Assembly (NCBI GenBank): GCA_963573305.1
Contig: OY754331.1
Coordinates: 91,565,434-91,629,433 of the forward strand
Direction: 5' to 3'
DNA from: Pyrrhosoma nymphula
Lineage: Eukaryota > Arthropoda > Insecta > Odonata > Coenagrionidae
DNA: 64,000 nt
In this document: positions 23,601-37,000 of the stretch, piece after piece
Numbering within the stretch: position 1 is the first letter of the stretch
How the letters are laid out: each line of letters starts with the position of its first letter
Made by a program: the position numbers and the translations under genes
Notes under the pieces: generated by a model
What the model saw: the letters and a program-made list of their open reading frames with translations, nothing else
Told to the model about the DNA's origin: nothing
The model's database searches: none

Positions 23601-25715
23601 TTTCACTCAAAACTGCAATGAGTTCGAAAGTATTTACCTCTCTGTAGTACACCCTCACAATATCTATTTAGAGAGTTATTCATTCCGCCTCAGAAAACCA
23701 GTGGGAGAAAGTCCACATGGGTCTTTCATTGGATGCATTTTTCTTACATAGGTTTCTCTCATTGAAGCGTGCAAAAATGCAAGCTCCTTTTTAAACTAAT
23801 CGGCCAAAAAGCGTTTATGACATCCCAATATTGTAGTTGAACAGGTTCAAGGTCGTAAATTGCCTTTGTCTTCCCAGGCTAAAGCAATACAGTACGTTTT
23901 TATAGATTCCTGAACTTTATAGGACAACACTGCTGGTAGAGGAAGAGGAACTCTAACCGCAGTCCTAATTGTTTGAAATACTATCAGAGTTGAGCCTAGC
24001 TCTCACGTGAGCCTCTCACCTAGACTGACAATTTTTGGGCTTAAGCCAGCTTTTTGATCCAATTATTTCATTGCTTATTGTATTATGCTGACTTCGTTCT
24101 TCGGAGGATAATTCGTTATAAGTACCCCAATCGCTGATGACTTATGGTTGGCAATGCTTTCTGCTACCGGACTTTTGATTTGAAATATTAATTACCACAA
24201 AGGGAGTAATTTTAATTAATGGTTTTTCTCTCACGCTAGAATAAATTATTTAAAAAACTTGGAAGAAACCTCCTTGATATTTTGATAAATATTCTAACGG
24301 TAATAATTTATTGGTTTGAAATGTACGGAGCCTTTTATAGGATAAAGTAAGCTTTAAATGGTGCAGAAGTATCTAATCAACCTAAGCTTCAGAGTAGGTA
24401 TATTTAGAATAGTTAAAAGCACTCAGTTATTCACACTTTTCATTCGCCTGTAGTAAAACTCTGAAAGTCTGTCGCATATTACTTATGGGAAGCAAGTTCA
24501 AGTGGCTGGCTCGTTCATACAAATTCGTTCATTCAAATAAAGTTCATTCAGCAATTCCTAAAGACTCAGGACCTTTTTTCCTTCAGGGTCTAAGAGATTC
24601 GATCGCACACTTTTATTAAAAAGATGAACTCAAGAAGAAGATAATCAGAGCAGCGCTAAAATGATGCACCTACCCTAGCTGGTCTTATTTGTTGGGGCGG
24701 AAACCAAACTCTAAATAGCATGGCTTTCGTAGGATACCTTTGGTTTCGTCTGTATAATTGTGCACCATTAAAAGCCACTTTACACGCTATACAACGTGAA
24801 GCCAGGGCCAAAGGCCTTGCCAAAAGAACGGAGTAGCTCATTCTTTTCGAACTCCAATTACTTACAGAACCAATACACTTCACAGTTACTGTTGGCATCA
24901 ACACACTCCAAAAGAGAAATTTCCCGGCATCAAAGAACCGTCCCAATTTCTAGTAGTAATTATCTTCATGGACCTCGGTAGGCGATAGGGGGGCACAATG
25001 ATTTTAATTGGTCCTTCATTAAATACTAAAATATATCAACCGAATCCATTCTCATTCATTCATCACTCAATTGTTGATTTTGGCGTGGGACTGTCAATTT
25101 TCCCTGTTATCCCCTCATTCAAATGAAGAACTCGTTGGGGATATAGAGGCGAGGCGGCTCTTGCTGAAGAATTTTTCGTTTCGCATTTATGGATTAGAGT
25201 TGGCCGTCATTTGCGCCGTAAATACAAAATAAGTTTAATCTCCCGCGTCACATCACGGCTCCCATCTTGCCTGGGGGTGGGCGCGGTCGAGATTGGGCCC
25301 TGGCAGGGGGGGGGGGAAGGGGGTCCGACCCACTGCCAAGTGGGTACGGGCATCACACGACAGGCTGACGCGGGTGGTGCCCTCCCTCTCATCTCCCGCT
25401 AGATTCTCCCCCCCCCTCCCTCCCGCACATCCTTCGCATTTAATCATTCAAACGTGCCCGAGCGAAAATCCCACTCGCGATTACTTTCGTGCGAACGGTC
25501 CCACGCTTTCCGTGACGGCGCGTGCGGTGCGGGAGGAGCGTGCTCGCTCGTCGTGGACGGGGCGTGCCATTTTTCCCGCAGAAGCAAGTACTAAATTCGC
25601 ACGTGCATTCATACCTTTACTTCGGCATTTCCCTCGGAATTTTGTACAGCGAGTCGAGGAGAGCGGAGAGTGTCACGCCACTCAAAATCGTTTTCTTGCA
25701 ATTGTGATACTTGTT
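20668..25715. other. No recognisable gene; CpG island at 25.2-25.7 kb
   Basis: About 5 kb without an identifiable gene. A minus-strand CTGATGA about 35 nt from a GAAA at 22460-22500 faintly recalls the hammerhead pattern but lacks the helices. Bases about 25230-25690 form a CpG-rich island with G and C homopolymer tracts (25306-25322) and overlapping frames on both strands with no known domain. Confidence 0.4.
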
Positions 25716-25766
25716 TCTACATCTATATAATACCCTGAAAGCCACCTCAAGGGTGTGTGGCAGGGG
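25716..25766 (-). mobile_element. LINE 3' end fragment
   Basis: TCTACATCTATATAATACCC followed by GCCACCTCAAGGGTGTGTGG is the same 3'-terminal segment as in the LINE at 10930-11320, in the same orientation. Only the terminal about 50 bp is recognisable. Confidence 0.6.
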
Positions 25767-26368
25767 ATGATTTGTCACTAACATGCATTACACTATGCCC
25801 TATTAAAGTTAATGTAACTACGACTATTGATGCATTAGAAAAAATCGCTAATGCTTTACAAGAGGCTAAATGTCGCAAGCATGTACCACACTATAGGTAT
25901 GTTACTTTTACTAGAGGGACTGTTTATATAAATATATTTTGCAGCTACATAAATGGACAGAGATACAAGAGTTACACCGGAAACATGCACGACGTGTTAT
26001 TAGTACTAAGTAGTAGATAAGGATATAAGTATTCTGTAGTAAATTAACTAACTGACTACAATACCTATCGATATACCTAGTTAAAAGTCTCATTGGCAGC
26101 TGTTATGATCTCTTATCGTTTGCGGAAAAAATGGCATTTTAACCCTGTCCATTCTGCAATCTAGATCTGTAGTGGTATTTTCATGATCGATCGACCGTAG
26201 TATGTCGGATTTCGTAAAATGCTGTTAACGTCGTCGGAAAATGAATTGGTTTGGAACTTGCTTAATAGATTGTCAAAATTTCCATCGACTGTCTGAAAGC
26301 GATTCCCACCCTGGTTATTGCAAAGGGTCAGTTACACTATTACGAAATTACCATAACATTCATCATTA
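25767..26368. other. No recognisable gene
   Basis: The 87-codon frame at 25757-26020 has no motif I recognise. The segment could be decayed 3' UTR of the adjoining LINE, but I cannot show it. Near 26340-26400 there is a degenerate CAT-rich simple repeat. Confidence 0.35.
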
Positions 26369-27300
26369 TCATATCATCATTATCTTTCTGATCTTCGCTG
26401 CACGCGTTCGTTCTAACTCGGTTTTTAAGCCTACCTTATAAGGATCCCAAATACTGGCAGCGTATTCCAAGTGGGGTCTAACAAGGGAGAAGTAGCTGAT
26501 TTCCCAAACTTTATCATGGAACTTGACAAGTACTCTTTTAACAAATCCCAATTTACGATTAGCTTGACCGGTTATTTCCCGAATTTGTTTGCTCCACGAG
26601 ATATCATTAGTCAGTTTAACTCAGAGGTATTTAACGGATTTGGCTATGCTTCTAATTGGCTATGCTTTATGCAATAACTGCAATGAGGAACGTTTTTCTT
26701 TTTCTAGAAATTCAAAATAACTCATTTTTTTTCAAATTTAAATCTAGCTGCCACTGAATATCAGCGCACCACTTTTAGATTGCCTCTAGGCCCTTGGTTT
26801 GCGCTTGCTTATCATTGTGACTACGGATTTCCCTATGCACTACTGCGTTGTCTGCAAATAATCAAAGCTTACTGTGAACTGCTTCACCGATATCACCTAT
26901 TGGAAAAAGGAACAGAAGTGGACCTATGACACTCCCTTATGGGACCCGCGATGTGCTTTTACTTCATTTGAGATAGCGTCGTCTATACAACCCTCTTATT
27001 CGCGATTGCTTATGAATTCTCTAATCCGGGAAATTACGTCGTCGTCTAACCCGTAAGATTTTAATGTTATAAGTACTTTACCATTGGACACTTTATCAAA
27101 TGCCTTTTTAAAGTCAATAAAAATAGCGTTATCTGGAACGTTATCTTCACCGGAGACTAAAATATCGAGTACTGTCGAGTTTTGATACTGCGAACTACGA
27201 GTTTTACTGTCAATTTTGCCATTTTCGAACGAGCTAAAATCATCTAAGAGTCTCCTCTGTGCCGAGCTTACCAAAATTTCTGTAGGCACGTATATTTTAG
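26369..27300 (-). pseudogene. CR1/L2-like LINE reverse transcriptase fragment
   Basis: On the minus strand the finger/palm region reads AIFIDFKKAFDKVSNGK, then LITLKSYGLDDDVISRIREF (27289-26996). A frame disruption follows, then a segment corresponding to the GVPQGS/LGPLLF block and the catalytic box. The box reads LFADNAVV (26847-26858 plus coordinates), so the second Asp of FADD is changed to Asn. WCADIQWQLDLNLKK, then LGFVKRVLVKF and SLVRPHLEYAASIWDPYKVG complete the thumb region. The endonuclease and the C-terminal RYKNSFFPRTI segment are missing, and the match stops in a CAT-like simple repeat. Stops, frameshifts and the lost catalytic Asp make it inactive. It may belong to the same family as the 10930 fragment. 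Confidence 0.85.
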
Positions 27301-27549
27301 CAATTCACTCAAAGGGCATTCTTCTGGTCAAAGTAGTGTCTTATAGACTTCAAACACGCTTTTTTCTCGACGACGAGTTCCGAATTCAATAAGTTATTGC
27401 CTTAACAATTCCTTTCTTCAGCTCGACATACCTTTACATGGAACCTAAAATACCTGTCATTTTTCTTCCCCCTCCCAGCATGCTTAAAATTACTCTCTAA
27501 ATCACGGCCTTCAATATTCCATTGGCCCTCATAACATCCTCTATTCACC
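27301..27549. other. Short unassigned stretch
   Basis: No gene or repeat was recognised. It may include decayed upstream LINE sequence. Confidence 0.35.
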
Positions 27550-27857
27550 GATTCCGCTTCCGCGAAGCATAAAAGAAAATCGATTGAAAGAATTAGAAAC
27601 TTCATTTAGTAAGTGAAAGTACTTTTTAAAAGCAAAAAAAGAAACCACTGCAAAAACCCAATGCGTAGCGTAAACCACCAAAGGACCCCTTTTTGGGACC
27701 TTTTGGGGCCCTGAGACATTTTTTTACTGTATAAAACCTTCTCCTAGCAAAAATACATATATGTACCAACTTTAATGGTGATCGGTGAAACGTTGTCGAA
27801 GTCTATTAATCTCGGACAGACAGACATAAAAAACATCCATTTATATATATATATATA
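27550..27857 (+). repeat. Interspersed repeat with (TA)n tail, copy 1
   Basis: Shares with 28668-29020, in order: AAAAGAAAATCGATTGAAAG, AAAAGCAAAA, CACTGCAAAAACCCAAT, GTAGCGTA, GGGACCTTTTGGGGCCCTGAG, and a tail with GGACAGACAGACAT then (TA)n. The ACAGACAGACA plus (TA)n ending is typical of 3' ends of arthropod SINE/LINE-type retroelements. The family is not identified. Confidence 0.6.
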
Positions 27858-28119
27858 CTAGCGGAATGTGCCCTTTGAAATTCAACGTGTGTGAAAAACA
27901 TTGAACTTATTTTATAAGAAAATCACAAAGCTTGGAGAATACTGTTGGCGTGGTCATTTGAGGAGTTTGTATACTATCTTCGTGTTCAATGTAGTAGACA
28001 TGCTGACCGTTTTCCAGGTTCACGGAGAGATGGTCGTCTTTTATCCACGGGAAACCCAAAAATGAGTGAATGTAGGCTGACTGCACTTTAACACCTTTAA
28101 ATATGTATAAATAACTCAC
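27858..28119 (-). pseudogene. Helitron N-terminal-region fragment with possible CTAG end
   Basis: A 70-codon minus-strand frame contains LSVNLENGQHVYYIEHEDS and TTPTVFSKLCDF. This matches the pattern HLAVHLENGQRVYF followed by TTLTAFF-LC known from the middle of Helitron Rep/helicase proteins. About 50 bp past the end of the frame, minus-strand CTAG (27858-27861) is followed by T inside the (TA)n tail of the preceding repeat, which would suit a Helitron 3' end inserted between A and T. No convincing hairpin precedes it, so the terminus is tentative. The fragment is an internally deleted, non-coding remnant. Confidence 0.6.
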
Positions 28120-28667
28120 AACGTTTATGATGTGGAAATTGGTCTAAAAACAATTCGCAATCGCAATGAGAGGCAGACGGTTCCGCTACGTGTAATACAT
28201 CTGAGTATTAAACGATGATAAATAACGATGTGTTTGGAGTAGCAACATAGGCATTATTACCATTGCTATTCGTTGCACCTAAGTATTCTTGCACATTTAA
28301 TTAAGTGTGTAGTCTATTTAATTCCTTTATGTGCACCGTTTACTACGTAAGTGTTCTCTCATATACATGCAGTGCCTGCATGAGAGCCACTATGAGAATA
28401 GATATCGAAGACTATACTTGTTGTAAATATGCATTGAATTTATCGATTACCCCACGAAGCAATCAATCATGGGGCCCTTGGGACTCTGGGCCCTTCTTAT
28501 ACAGATTTTCTTTCTACGTGCTATCATGGGTCTGCAGGTAAACGTGATATTTGAATGCTGGAGGCGTAAATATCCTTTGAAAATCAAATATCTGGTTGTC
28601 AAGGATATATGCTATTGTTGATTTCAGAGAAAAATGTGAGATTTTCAGCTAAAAACATGATATTCAG
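28120..28667. other. No recognisable gene
   Basis: Could be Helitron interior. No motif is visible; the 78-codon frame at 28305-28541 is unassigned. Confidence 0.35.
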
Positions 28668-29020
28668 ACAAATATGAAGCGCAAAAGAAAATCGAATGAA
28701 AGAATAAAAAACTTTACTTATTCAGCCATCCGATTAAAAAAATTTCAACCCCCTATCTTGGGCGGAAGTAATTTTAAAAAGCAAAACATTATACCACTGC
28801 ACAAAGCCCAATACGTAGCGTACCAAAGGGCCGGCCGGCCAGCTTTTTGGGACCATTTGGGGCCCTGAGATCTTTTTAAAATTGCCTATAATTTTTCTAA
28901 CGTTTTGAACTATTACTCTGCAAAATTTCAGAACGATCAGAGTAAAACTAGATTTTTATAAAAACCAAACAGACAGGCAAACGACATACAGACATTCTTC
29001 CTTATAAATATAGATAGATT
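28668..29020 (+). repeat. Interspersed repeat with ACAGACAT tail, copy 2
   Basis: Second copy of the family at 27550-27857 in the same orientation, with the same ordered blocks. It carries an additional middle segment (about 28725-28775) and ends CCAAACAGACAGGCAAACG, then TACAGACATTC and an AT-rich tail. The two copies differ by indels, so they are old. Confidence 0.6.
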
Positions 29021-31649
29021 ATTCAATACAAGAGCAGTCTCTAGTCTTGCCTTTAAGCAATTTCTTACTGAAAACATTTCCTGATAAAAGTAAATATATT
29101 TACATACGTTGTGAATAGTACTCCTCAGGCTCTGCTGTTTAAATTTTTTCCCACCTCGCAGCCATGTTATCAGGATTTCAAGGGGTGTGATGCCATCTTA
29201 TTTCTGAATCGAAATGCTACTTGTAGGCAAAATATAATTGTCTTCCGTATAAATTTGAACTGTGGTTGATGGAGTGCCGATTACAACGCTCTGTCGAACT
29301 TTTCTGTCGCAGAAGTCCTTGCTTTGACATCGAAGTGATGTTTCCAAGCAACTTGTAATGCTACTTATACAGAAGGTACTTCCATGTGTAAAGCTGACTT
29401 TGCGAGGGCGAACAATGAACGTTAGGCTGTTTAGTTGGAATAAAAGTATCGCGTCCTATGGGTGTTGGAGCGCAATACTGTCGGACCCAAAATAGAGACG
29501 CAACGCAAATTGATACATGCAGTTTTTATACTGTGTCAATTATTTTCTTGAGCGAATAAGCTCCCTTAAAATTTCGTTAAATATGATCATATTTATTCAG
29601 AGCCAACCTTAGGAGAAAAACTTATAGAACATTTGACAACAAGTGACATCTGATGGCCTTCTTTGCAATGTTTGCTTTATTCCCAACGACTGGAGTATAT
29701 CCTTTTACACATTTAAAGTTTCAAACCATCAACTTTCGGATTTCTTATACGTTTAATCAAGTGTTGTTTTCATTATATATTGAAATTTACATGCACAGCT
29801 CCTTTGAAGAAAGCCTTCATCAATCGTAATTTTTTTTCCAAGTTGGGCGTATCAACTTCACTTTGATATTTTGCGTGCCTCAACGTAATGATGAAGAGTT
29901 TTCGTCGGCATGAGAGTGAACAATAGCGTGCAGTAAAAGATCGAAGCACACGTGTTCAAATCAAACTCGGAATTGGAGTGGGCGTCGAAAATCCACACTC
30001 ACTCAGAATGGGAGGGATTAGCTGATGAGCTGTCGCAGCTAGAATTCGTGCTTCGCCGAGCATGAGTGAGAGAGGAGGAGGAAAATCTCTCGAGGTTCTC
30101 TGTGACCTAGAGCGAAAACATTGCTAACGAGAGGAGACAATGAGAGGGACGAGTCGTGACTATGGTGTGGGTGAGGTGGGGGAGGGAGGGAGGAAATGAA
30201 CGCTAGAAATCTTCGGAATGCATTCCTCTCTCCTCTCATCCCACCCGTTTTTGTTTATCAAATTCGAGGCCTGCCTATCAGTCGGGTAGTTATTTATAGC
30301 GCCGACTTTCCAGTGCGCCTCGCGCTGGGAACATATTTTCGTCCTTCCGACCTTTTCCCCGCGACGGGGGAGGGGATGGGAGGAGAGTGGGTGAGAGGGG
30401 TGTGAGATGGGAGAGAGATTTAAACGGAGGAGGGGAGGGAGTGAGAGATAGAAAGCAAAAAAAGGAGCAGGAGGATGAGGCTTTACTGTTAAATATGGAA
30501 GTTGACCATTGCGCTGATATCTTTCGCATGACGGAGAAACATCTCGTCGCTTGTTGACGTAAAAATATCTGAGAGCTAAGAAAAATAAATCTTTCCATAT
30601 TGAATTTTTCCAAAGTTTTGTAAATAGTATTCTTTGATCACCATATCTATCCATAAATCCAAATAATTATTTTATTCTGAACTCCGTCCTCTAAGCTAAC
30701 TGGATCTTTCACTCTTATTTTTTCTGTAGGCTGCAAAATATCTCACTCTGCTCACTAATGTTAGCTATAATTGGAGGGAACAAGTGGCAACCACTATTTC
30801 TGCAAATGTTTAAGACACCGAAGGAATTTCTTTCTCGAATTTCTGGTTGGTAGATGTTGAAGGGATAGCATGCTTTTCTAGTTTTTCTAAATTTGAAATG
30901 TATCATAAAATATGTCGGTAATTTTTACTGTTGTCGTATATATAACTTTTTACTATTGGAGATAGCGCTCGGATTTAAACTTTAATACGCCGATTTGTAC
31001 ACCCATCCTCCCTCCAATACTTTAGTAGATAGTGGATTTTGAACTCAATGGGGCCTTCCTTAGTCTTCTTATCCTTCGCGTTGCGTGGTAGTATGAAAAA
31101 TCGGGTTGAAATAACTCGCATTCGACTGAAGATTGTATTTTTCTAAGGAATATATGTACGATTCCATGCCGAATTGCTAAAAAATTGATTGGCCTCCTAC
31201 AATTTCTTTGTTTGCATAATTATAAGGCTTTTATGGAATATAAGAAATACCATTTTGTTGCTAGGTATTGATGACGGTTTTCGAGAAATCGTAATACAAT
31301 TTTGGCGCGACGCGTCAAACACGTTCTCTTTCTCACAAAAAAACTCAAAATCCAAGATCTTCTAAACTAACGAACAAAAGGAAGCATGTGCTTTGTGCGC
31401 CACGCCTACTATGCCACGCGATCTCTTGAAAACCTTATTTGTTATCTGAATACAAATGATAACTATTAGTTTCCGAATTAGGCCTTGTATTATGAATTAA
31501 ATGTACAAAATCGGAGGGGGTGTGGTAAATTCTTTTGCGTTATGGCTTAAATAGCCCATATGCATAGGTATATAAACGCGTGGAATTGTGTTGAAAATCG
31601 ATCTCGATATTTTTACGCAGCGAAGTTGGTAATAAATGCGCGCAACGAA
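29021..31649. other. No recognisable gene
   Basis: AT-rich with a purine/pyrimidine-biased patch at 30130-30480 that creates serine/proline-rich frames up to 164 codons on the minus strand. No domain is recognised. Confidence 0.4.
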
Positions 31650-32110
31650 TGACCTGCAGTGCCTCGACGTCGTTCGCCGCCGGTTTCCTACCGGCATATC
31701 ACCGTCCGTTCGTCGCCTTCGCTACCTTTCAAAAGTGCACATGGACATGCCCCTTCTCCCCCGCGGCACTGTGTACTTCGACGACGAAACAGGTTGAAGT
31801 TTCTCCGTCAAAGCGGGGCGGGTTGATTTCATGGCGCGCGGCAGTGTAGCCCACCCCCCATCCCATCTCCTGTATCTGCCCCATCGCTCCCTCCTCCCCT
31901 CCACGCCCCCCCACTGCTCCTCCGGAACTCTCCCGCCGCCGCTCTCTGCCGGAGCGCGAAGCGAGAGCCCCGATCTTGCGGCTGCCATCCATTCCACCGG
32001 ACAGAAGTCAGTCCTGTGACCTTAGCATTTCGCGCACCGCATCCACACTTAATCAACGTGACTGCTTTCGAGGCCGGCAATTCATTAAGTCCGCTCGCCG
32101 TTGCCTTGAA
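31650..32110. promoter_or_regulatory. CpG-rich island
   Basis: GC-rich with frequent CpG (for example GACGTCGTTCGCCGCCGG and CTCCCGCCGCCGCTCTC). Open frames overlap on both strands and none is recognisable. It could be a promoter or first exon, or simply an unmethylated island. Confidence 0.35.
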
Positions 32111-33289
32111 TGAATTTTGAAAGCGGCTGTCTTTCGCAAATGACCGGGTTACGTGCAGATCTTATGCAGGCATTTCAATTTCGAAAATATATTAAGCTGC
32201 CGAGCGCGGTGCAGTGGCTCTGTTAATCCGTGTCGATGACAGGTTGTGTGTTATTTCATAAAGGTATTTATACTACCCGAGCTCATTTGCATCTCATGCG
32301 TATTTTTAACTCGGAGAAAGTCCGTGAAAATGAATGATCAAGTGCCAGGTATCGCTGCAAATAATTAAAAAGTTGATTGTCGTGTTCTCTTTCATGAATA
32401 ATATTAAGTTATCCCAACAGTTTCGATGATTACTCAGTGATTCATGGCAAAATATTTTCATAAGGTCATAAATATTTCGCGAGTCTTGGTTCCTTAATTT
32501 GAGGCCGATTGAAGATTTGTTTAACGGGACGACTTTTTTCCCAGTTTGTTTTACGTAATGCATGCAATTTTATGGTCAGATCAACGTAATCAGTGTTCCA
32601 ATGAATTGAATTAATCTTGTCGCACTATTCCATTTTATTCCAAATAATTTACCATTCTTCTCTTAATCAGCAAGTTTTGATTGGCGTTTTGGTTATGAGA
32701 CGTCCCAAAACAACGGAAGGAGGTGTTTAGAACAGGGTTGGCAGGCTACTGAGTGATATATTGTAATCTGTAAATGAAGTGTGAATTGGAGAGTACCTCA
32801 CCTTGCTATATAATACTGATGACTTCCTAGCAACTAGGTGTTACATCTTCATGATTCCAGTAAGGGAATTTGGCAGGTGTGAGTGCAAACAGTGTTTTTG
32901 TAGCGAATTAACAGTGGGTATTTCATTGAATATCATCCATAAACCTCGTTGCCGACCACAGTTCCGAGATAAGTATGAAAGTCGTCTGCTTCGTGGCCTT
33001 ATGGCCTAGCAGGAACGAAGTGCGATAAGCGAATCAGTGAAGCTGGTGTGAAATAAAAAAAATAATCCTCGATTCCGCGTCCGGTCTTATCGACCGAATG
33101 GGAATTTATCCTCCGCTGCGTGATATAGATAGAGACATCTATGTGCTATATATGTTTATATAATGTGAACTAACACTTGTTTCACTTGAATTGCCGCGGC
33201 TTATAAATCCGCTTTCGCCATTGTAAAAGCGGCGGGCAACCTGTTTTTTTCCGGGCGAACTTTACCATTTACCACAAATGTAGGTTATT
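32111..33289. other. No recognisable gene
   Basis: AT-rich. The frame at 32803-33009 (68 codons, Cys-containing) shows no known motif. Confidence 0.4.
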
Positions 33290-34000
33290 ACGCCGTCACT
33301 CTGGTGGCTGGGCGGGAGGGGAAGGTATGGAGGGGGAAGTGTGGAGGGGAAGCGAGAAGTGGAGGGGGAGAGAGAGAGAGAGAAAGAGCTATAGCTGGCT
33401 ATCCGTGTTCAGTTGGATGCGGAGGTGGATGTTGGAAGGGGGAGAGGGGTGAGAAGGTGGTGGGAGGAGGAGGTTTGGCGCAGAACTTGAGGAGAGGGGT
33501 CGGGGTCGCGAGAAGTTTCGAGTGGAAGGAGGCAGGCGGCGGTCAGAAGAGAGAGCTTGAACATTTGATCACCAGCCAATCCGGTTCCGTGGCCTTATCT
33601 TGCTAAGTCACGTACTGTGTCTCTTTGTCATGCTAAAAGGGTGTGGGGAACGGGGTGTTGTGCGGGGTGATGTGGAGGGAAAGGGGGGGGGGGGGTAAAA
33701 CGTAGTATGAAATTCGTGAGCCTCCCCTCATGCATTCTATTTTACGCCTCGCGAGATTCGCGCCTCCTCCCGCGGTCTCGCCCCTGACAGATTTCCCCGA
33801 ACTGCCGTCACTTCGTGGGGTGGTTCCCTCCCTCCCTACAGAACCAACCCCCTGCCTTTTTTTTAACTCCGGTCGGACAGAGGGGAGCAGCGGTACATAT
33901 CCCCTTCCCTGCATCAACCGCTGGACTTTTTTTTCGCGACGATACTTGCGAGTTTGTGCACCCGAAGGCCGGGAGGTGGGATTTTAGTTTCAAGCCGTAA
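33290..34000. promoter_or_regulatory. GC-rich island with purine tract and G homopolymer
   Basis: Plus-strand purine-rich block (33300-33500) including (GA)n at about 33368-33388, a run of 13 G at 33683-33695, then a CpG-rich segment to about 34000. Frames of up to 100 codons are low-complexity Gly/Arg/Glu or Pro-rich. I see no gene. Confidence 0.35.
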
Positions 34001-37000
34001 AGTCAACTGCGCAGTTTGGCACGGAAGTTCCCAACCCGGGACTAAAAAGGGGAGTTTGCTTCTCTTCTGGCGAGGAAAGGTGTATTTACTCTTTTCATCT
34101 TATCTCGCTGTTCTCTGCTCTCTCTCTCCCGTCTCGAATTTCCCACGCATAAATCCCCACCCACCTCAGAGCCACTCGTTAGGTGGGTATCTATCTACCC
34201 GCCGTGGAAAGAATCTTTCACTTAAAAAAGGAGAATGTAAATAACAATTTGATAATCGCGACAAGCCTCCGACTTATCTAAGCCTCCTTCACAATCCTTT
34301 GTTTGCCATCTTCCCGCCACAACCCTTTTCTTCATTTAACCCTTTGTACGTGTGTGTGAGCGTGAAGTCGTACGCTGTTATCAATCACTCACATACTTTT
34401 ATATAGAGAATGCGAGTCGGCGAAAGCGATTACTCTTTCAGCGAGCGGGGATTAACGGTGCGCCTCTCCTCATGAATTATGCGAGATTAAAACGCCAGGT
34501 GGTGTGAAAATTCACTCCTACTCGCGAGGATTACATCCCGTTTATACTCGACGCGGTCCGTGACCATTACTACCACTGAAATAACGGAGGAGTACCCATC
34601 GCCAGCGTGGATCCGACGTTCGAACCCGTGAAATAAAACAAGGTTTCGCGATATTTAATGATAATTGGCCTCACCCCTCTTCCTCACACTTAGAAACATT
34701 CGAACATACTTGAGGATTTTTTTGAATGGTGAACAATGAATATTTCTCCCGGAATTGGAATCTCTTCATGAATTTCAAGTTATGGTGCATAAAGACGTCA
34801 ATAGGTATTGATGGAGACGGACGGACCACAATTTTACGTGTTGCGTTATTGCCACACTTTGATATTTTTTAATGCTCTCAATCATGTGACCCCTGTCATT
34901 CACCCCATTGTAAATAGATTATTATGTGCTCGGAATAAAATATTTGAATTGGCTTAATTTATAACGAAATTCACTGTTTTTGTCATGTACAAGCGAGGTA
35001 CCTTACAACGTAAATGGCAATAGTTTCAAAAGGGCTGTTGGGACAGTAGTAAGTGGGAAAGAAAAAAATGGCTAAACATTGGTCAAAAGTTTAGTTGGTG
35101 CTTTACTATTTCTATGTGAGTAACGGCTTTTGATTGTACACATGTATGATTCTTTTTCTATACTTGGCCGTGGCATCATTATCACGATTACAGATTCTTT
35201 GTCGTTTAAGTGTTAAGCTATTTCAAAGTGCGGCATTATGTCTAAATTGGCATAACGATGGATTCCCTGAATGCGGAAGGAAATGGCACGATTAATTCTC
35301 TAGTGATTGATTCATGGCTGTTTGGATAATTTATTCAGTGACTTAAACAGCCTAGCGGTTAATCCCAGCTCATGCTCCTACTGATTGTTCAGAAATGTGA
35401 TGATTAGAAATACTTAGCGTGATATTAATATGATGATATTAATAATGTGTAACAAATTGAAAAGAAATTTATTTTGGTTGGTGACTTCACCTCTCTAGTT
35501 TCTCTGTTTTTACTTATCGCATTACTTTGTTCTATGCCTTTGCCATTAGTGACATGAACACGCATGTTCAAATTAGTACCTATCAGTTTGAATGATCTTC
35601 ATTCATTAAATAATAGCCTACCAGTGATTTTAATTTATGATGCCATTCTTAATAGGAAATTTGTTGAAGCTAAGGTACTCAATACTAATAGCTTTATTCT
35701 CTACAATAATTTATCGGTATTATTAATTAATTATTAATTAATGGGAACTATTACATCTTTAGTGAAGATTCCAGGACGTGGAATCCTTCATATTCGGTCA
35801 TCTGCCTAACTAAACACAGTTTCCACTCGAACTCTTGTATTGAACTGAAGCCATCTTGATATGTGCCTAGAATAATTTTTATGGAATAGATACAGATGTT
35901 TAGTATTTATTTTAGCCTGCTGTGAACAGAGCAAAGAGTTTACTTTGTACCGCTATCTTGGCTTATTTTGTGCCAATAATTTTTGCTCCTTATGTAAAAC
36001 TCATGACGTTAGATAAATCGGAATTCACGGAAAATACCTTAGTGGTTAATGGAACACTGAAAGCCAATGTTAATAAATTTTCATATCCATTTTAATATTA
36101 AAGTGATTTTACATTGCTACTTACGACTTTATCCATTGGAGACTATATTTTGCTCTTATTTATATTTGTTAGTCTACTGACAACGGCTTTGGAATCGTAT
36201 TAAAATACATCGAAAGAAAAAGCGGAATTTCAATTCTAAATTACATTCTTGAGTATTACCTTCCCTCTTCAGATTTGTCTACTTCATTCATGCCGTACAA
36301 AATGCTATTTTTATCAATCTCAGCAGTATCTTATATTGTGTTACAGCCTTCATATTTTTATTTTATCATATTATCTTCTCTGATCACTTGTTCTGCCTGC
36401 ATTTATTTTCTCCCACCCGCCTCCTTTCTTCCCACACCATGTCTGACACTTCATGTCTTGCATTTTGTCTGTCAGCCTTCATGAATCCTCCCCTCTCCAT
36501 CGTTCATCTTATCGTAGTGGTCCTTGCCTATCTAAAAGTTATTCGTGCATTCGTGCATTTGAGTCTCAACTTGGAACCCGTTGACTTTCATTCCAAAAGT
36601 ATTCGAAGCTGTTGCTAGATGGTTTGATAAATCCTACGTGGGTGTATTTTTTTTCGATGGAAATCTCGAATCTCAAAACTTCGTCATTTTTCTAAACTCC
36701 AGCATGATTACTGAACCTTCCAATGGATAGCGAGTCTGGATTGACACAGATATGAGATCACCTGCGAAATTTGTATTTTAAAGTGGTTGATGAAGAATAG
36801 TGATGCTAGAATTTTTCTTGGAGGTTGTCCATAAATAACTTGGTGGGTGGTGAAAGAAACGTACTACCTTCAATGGTGCAAATCATCAAGGCTGGTGATT
36901 TTCCCTCAACCGTCGCAAATAAAATTTACGAAGCAGCCTCCAACACCCTTGGGATTTAATTATAAACTAAGTTTTCATACAACTAATGTAGTTGTTGTCC

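Noticed and set aside
30160..30654. 164-codon minus-strand frame
   Set aside because: Serine/proline-rich translation of a purine-rich tract, overlapped by other equally open frames; no domain.
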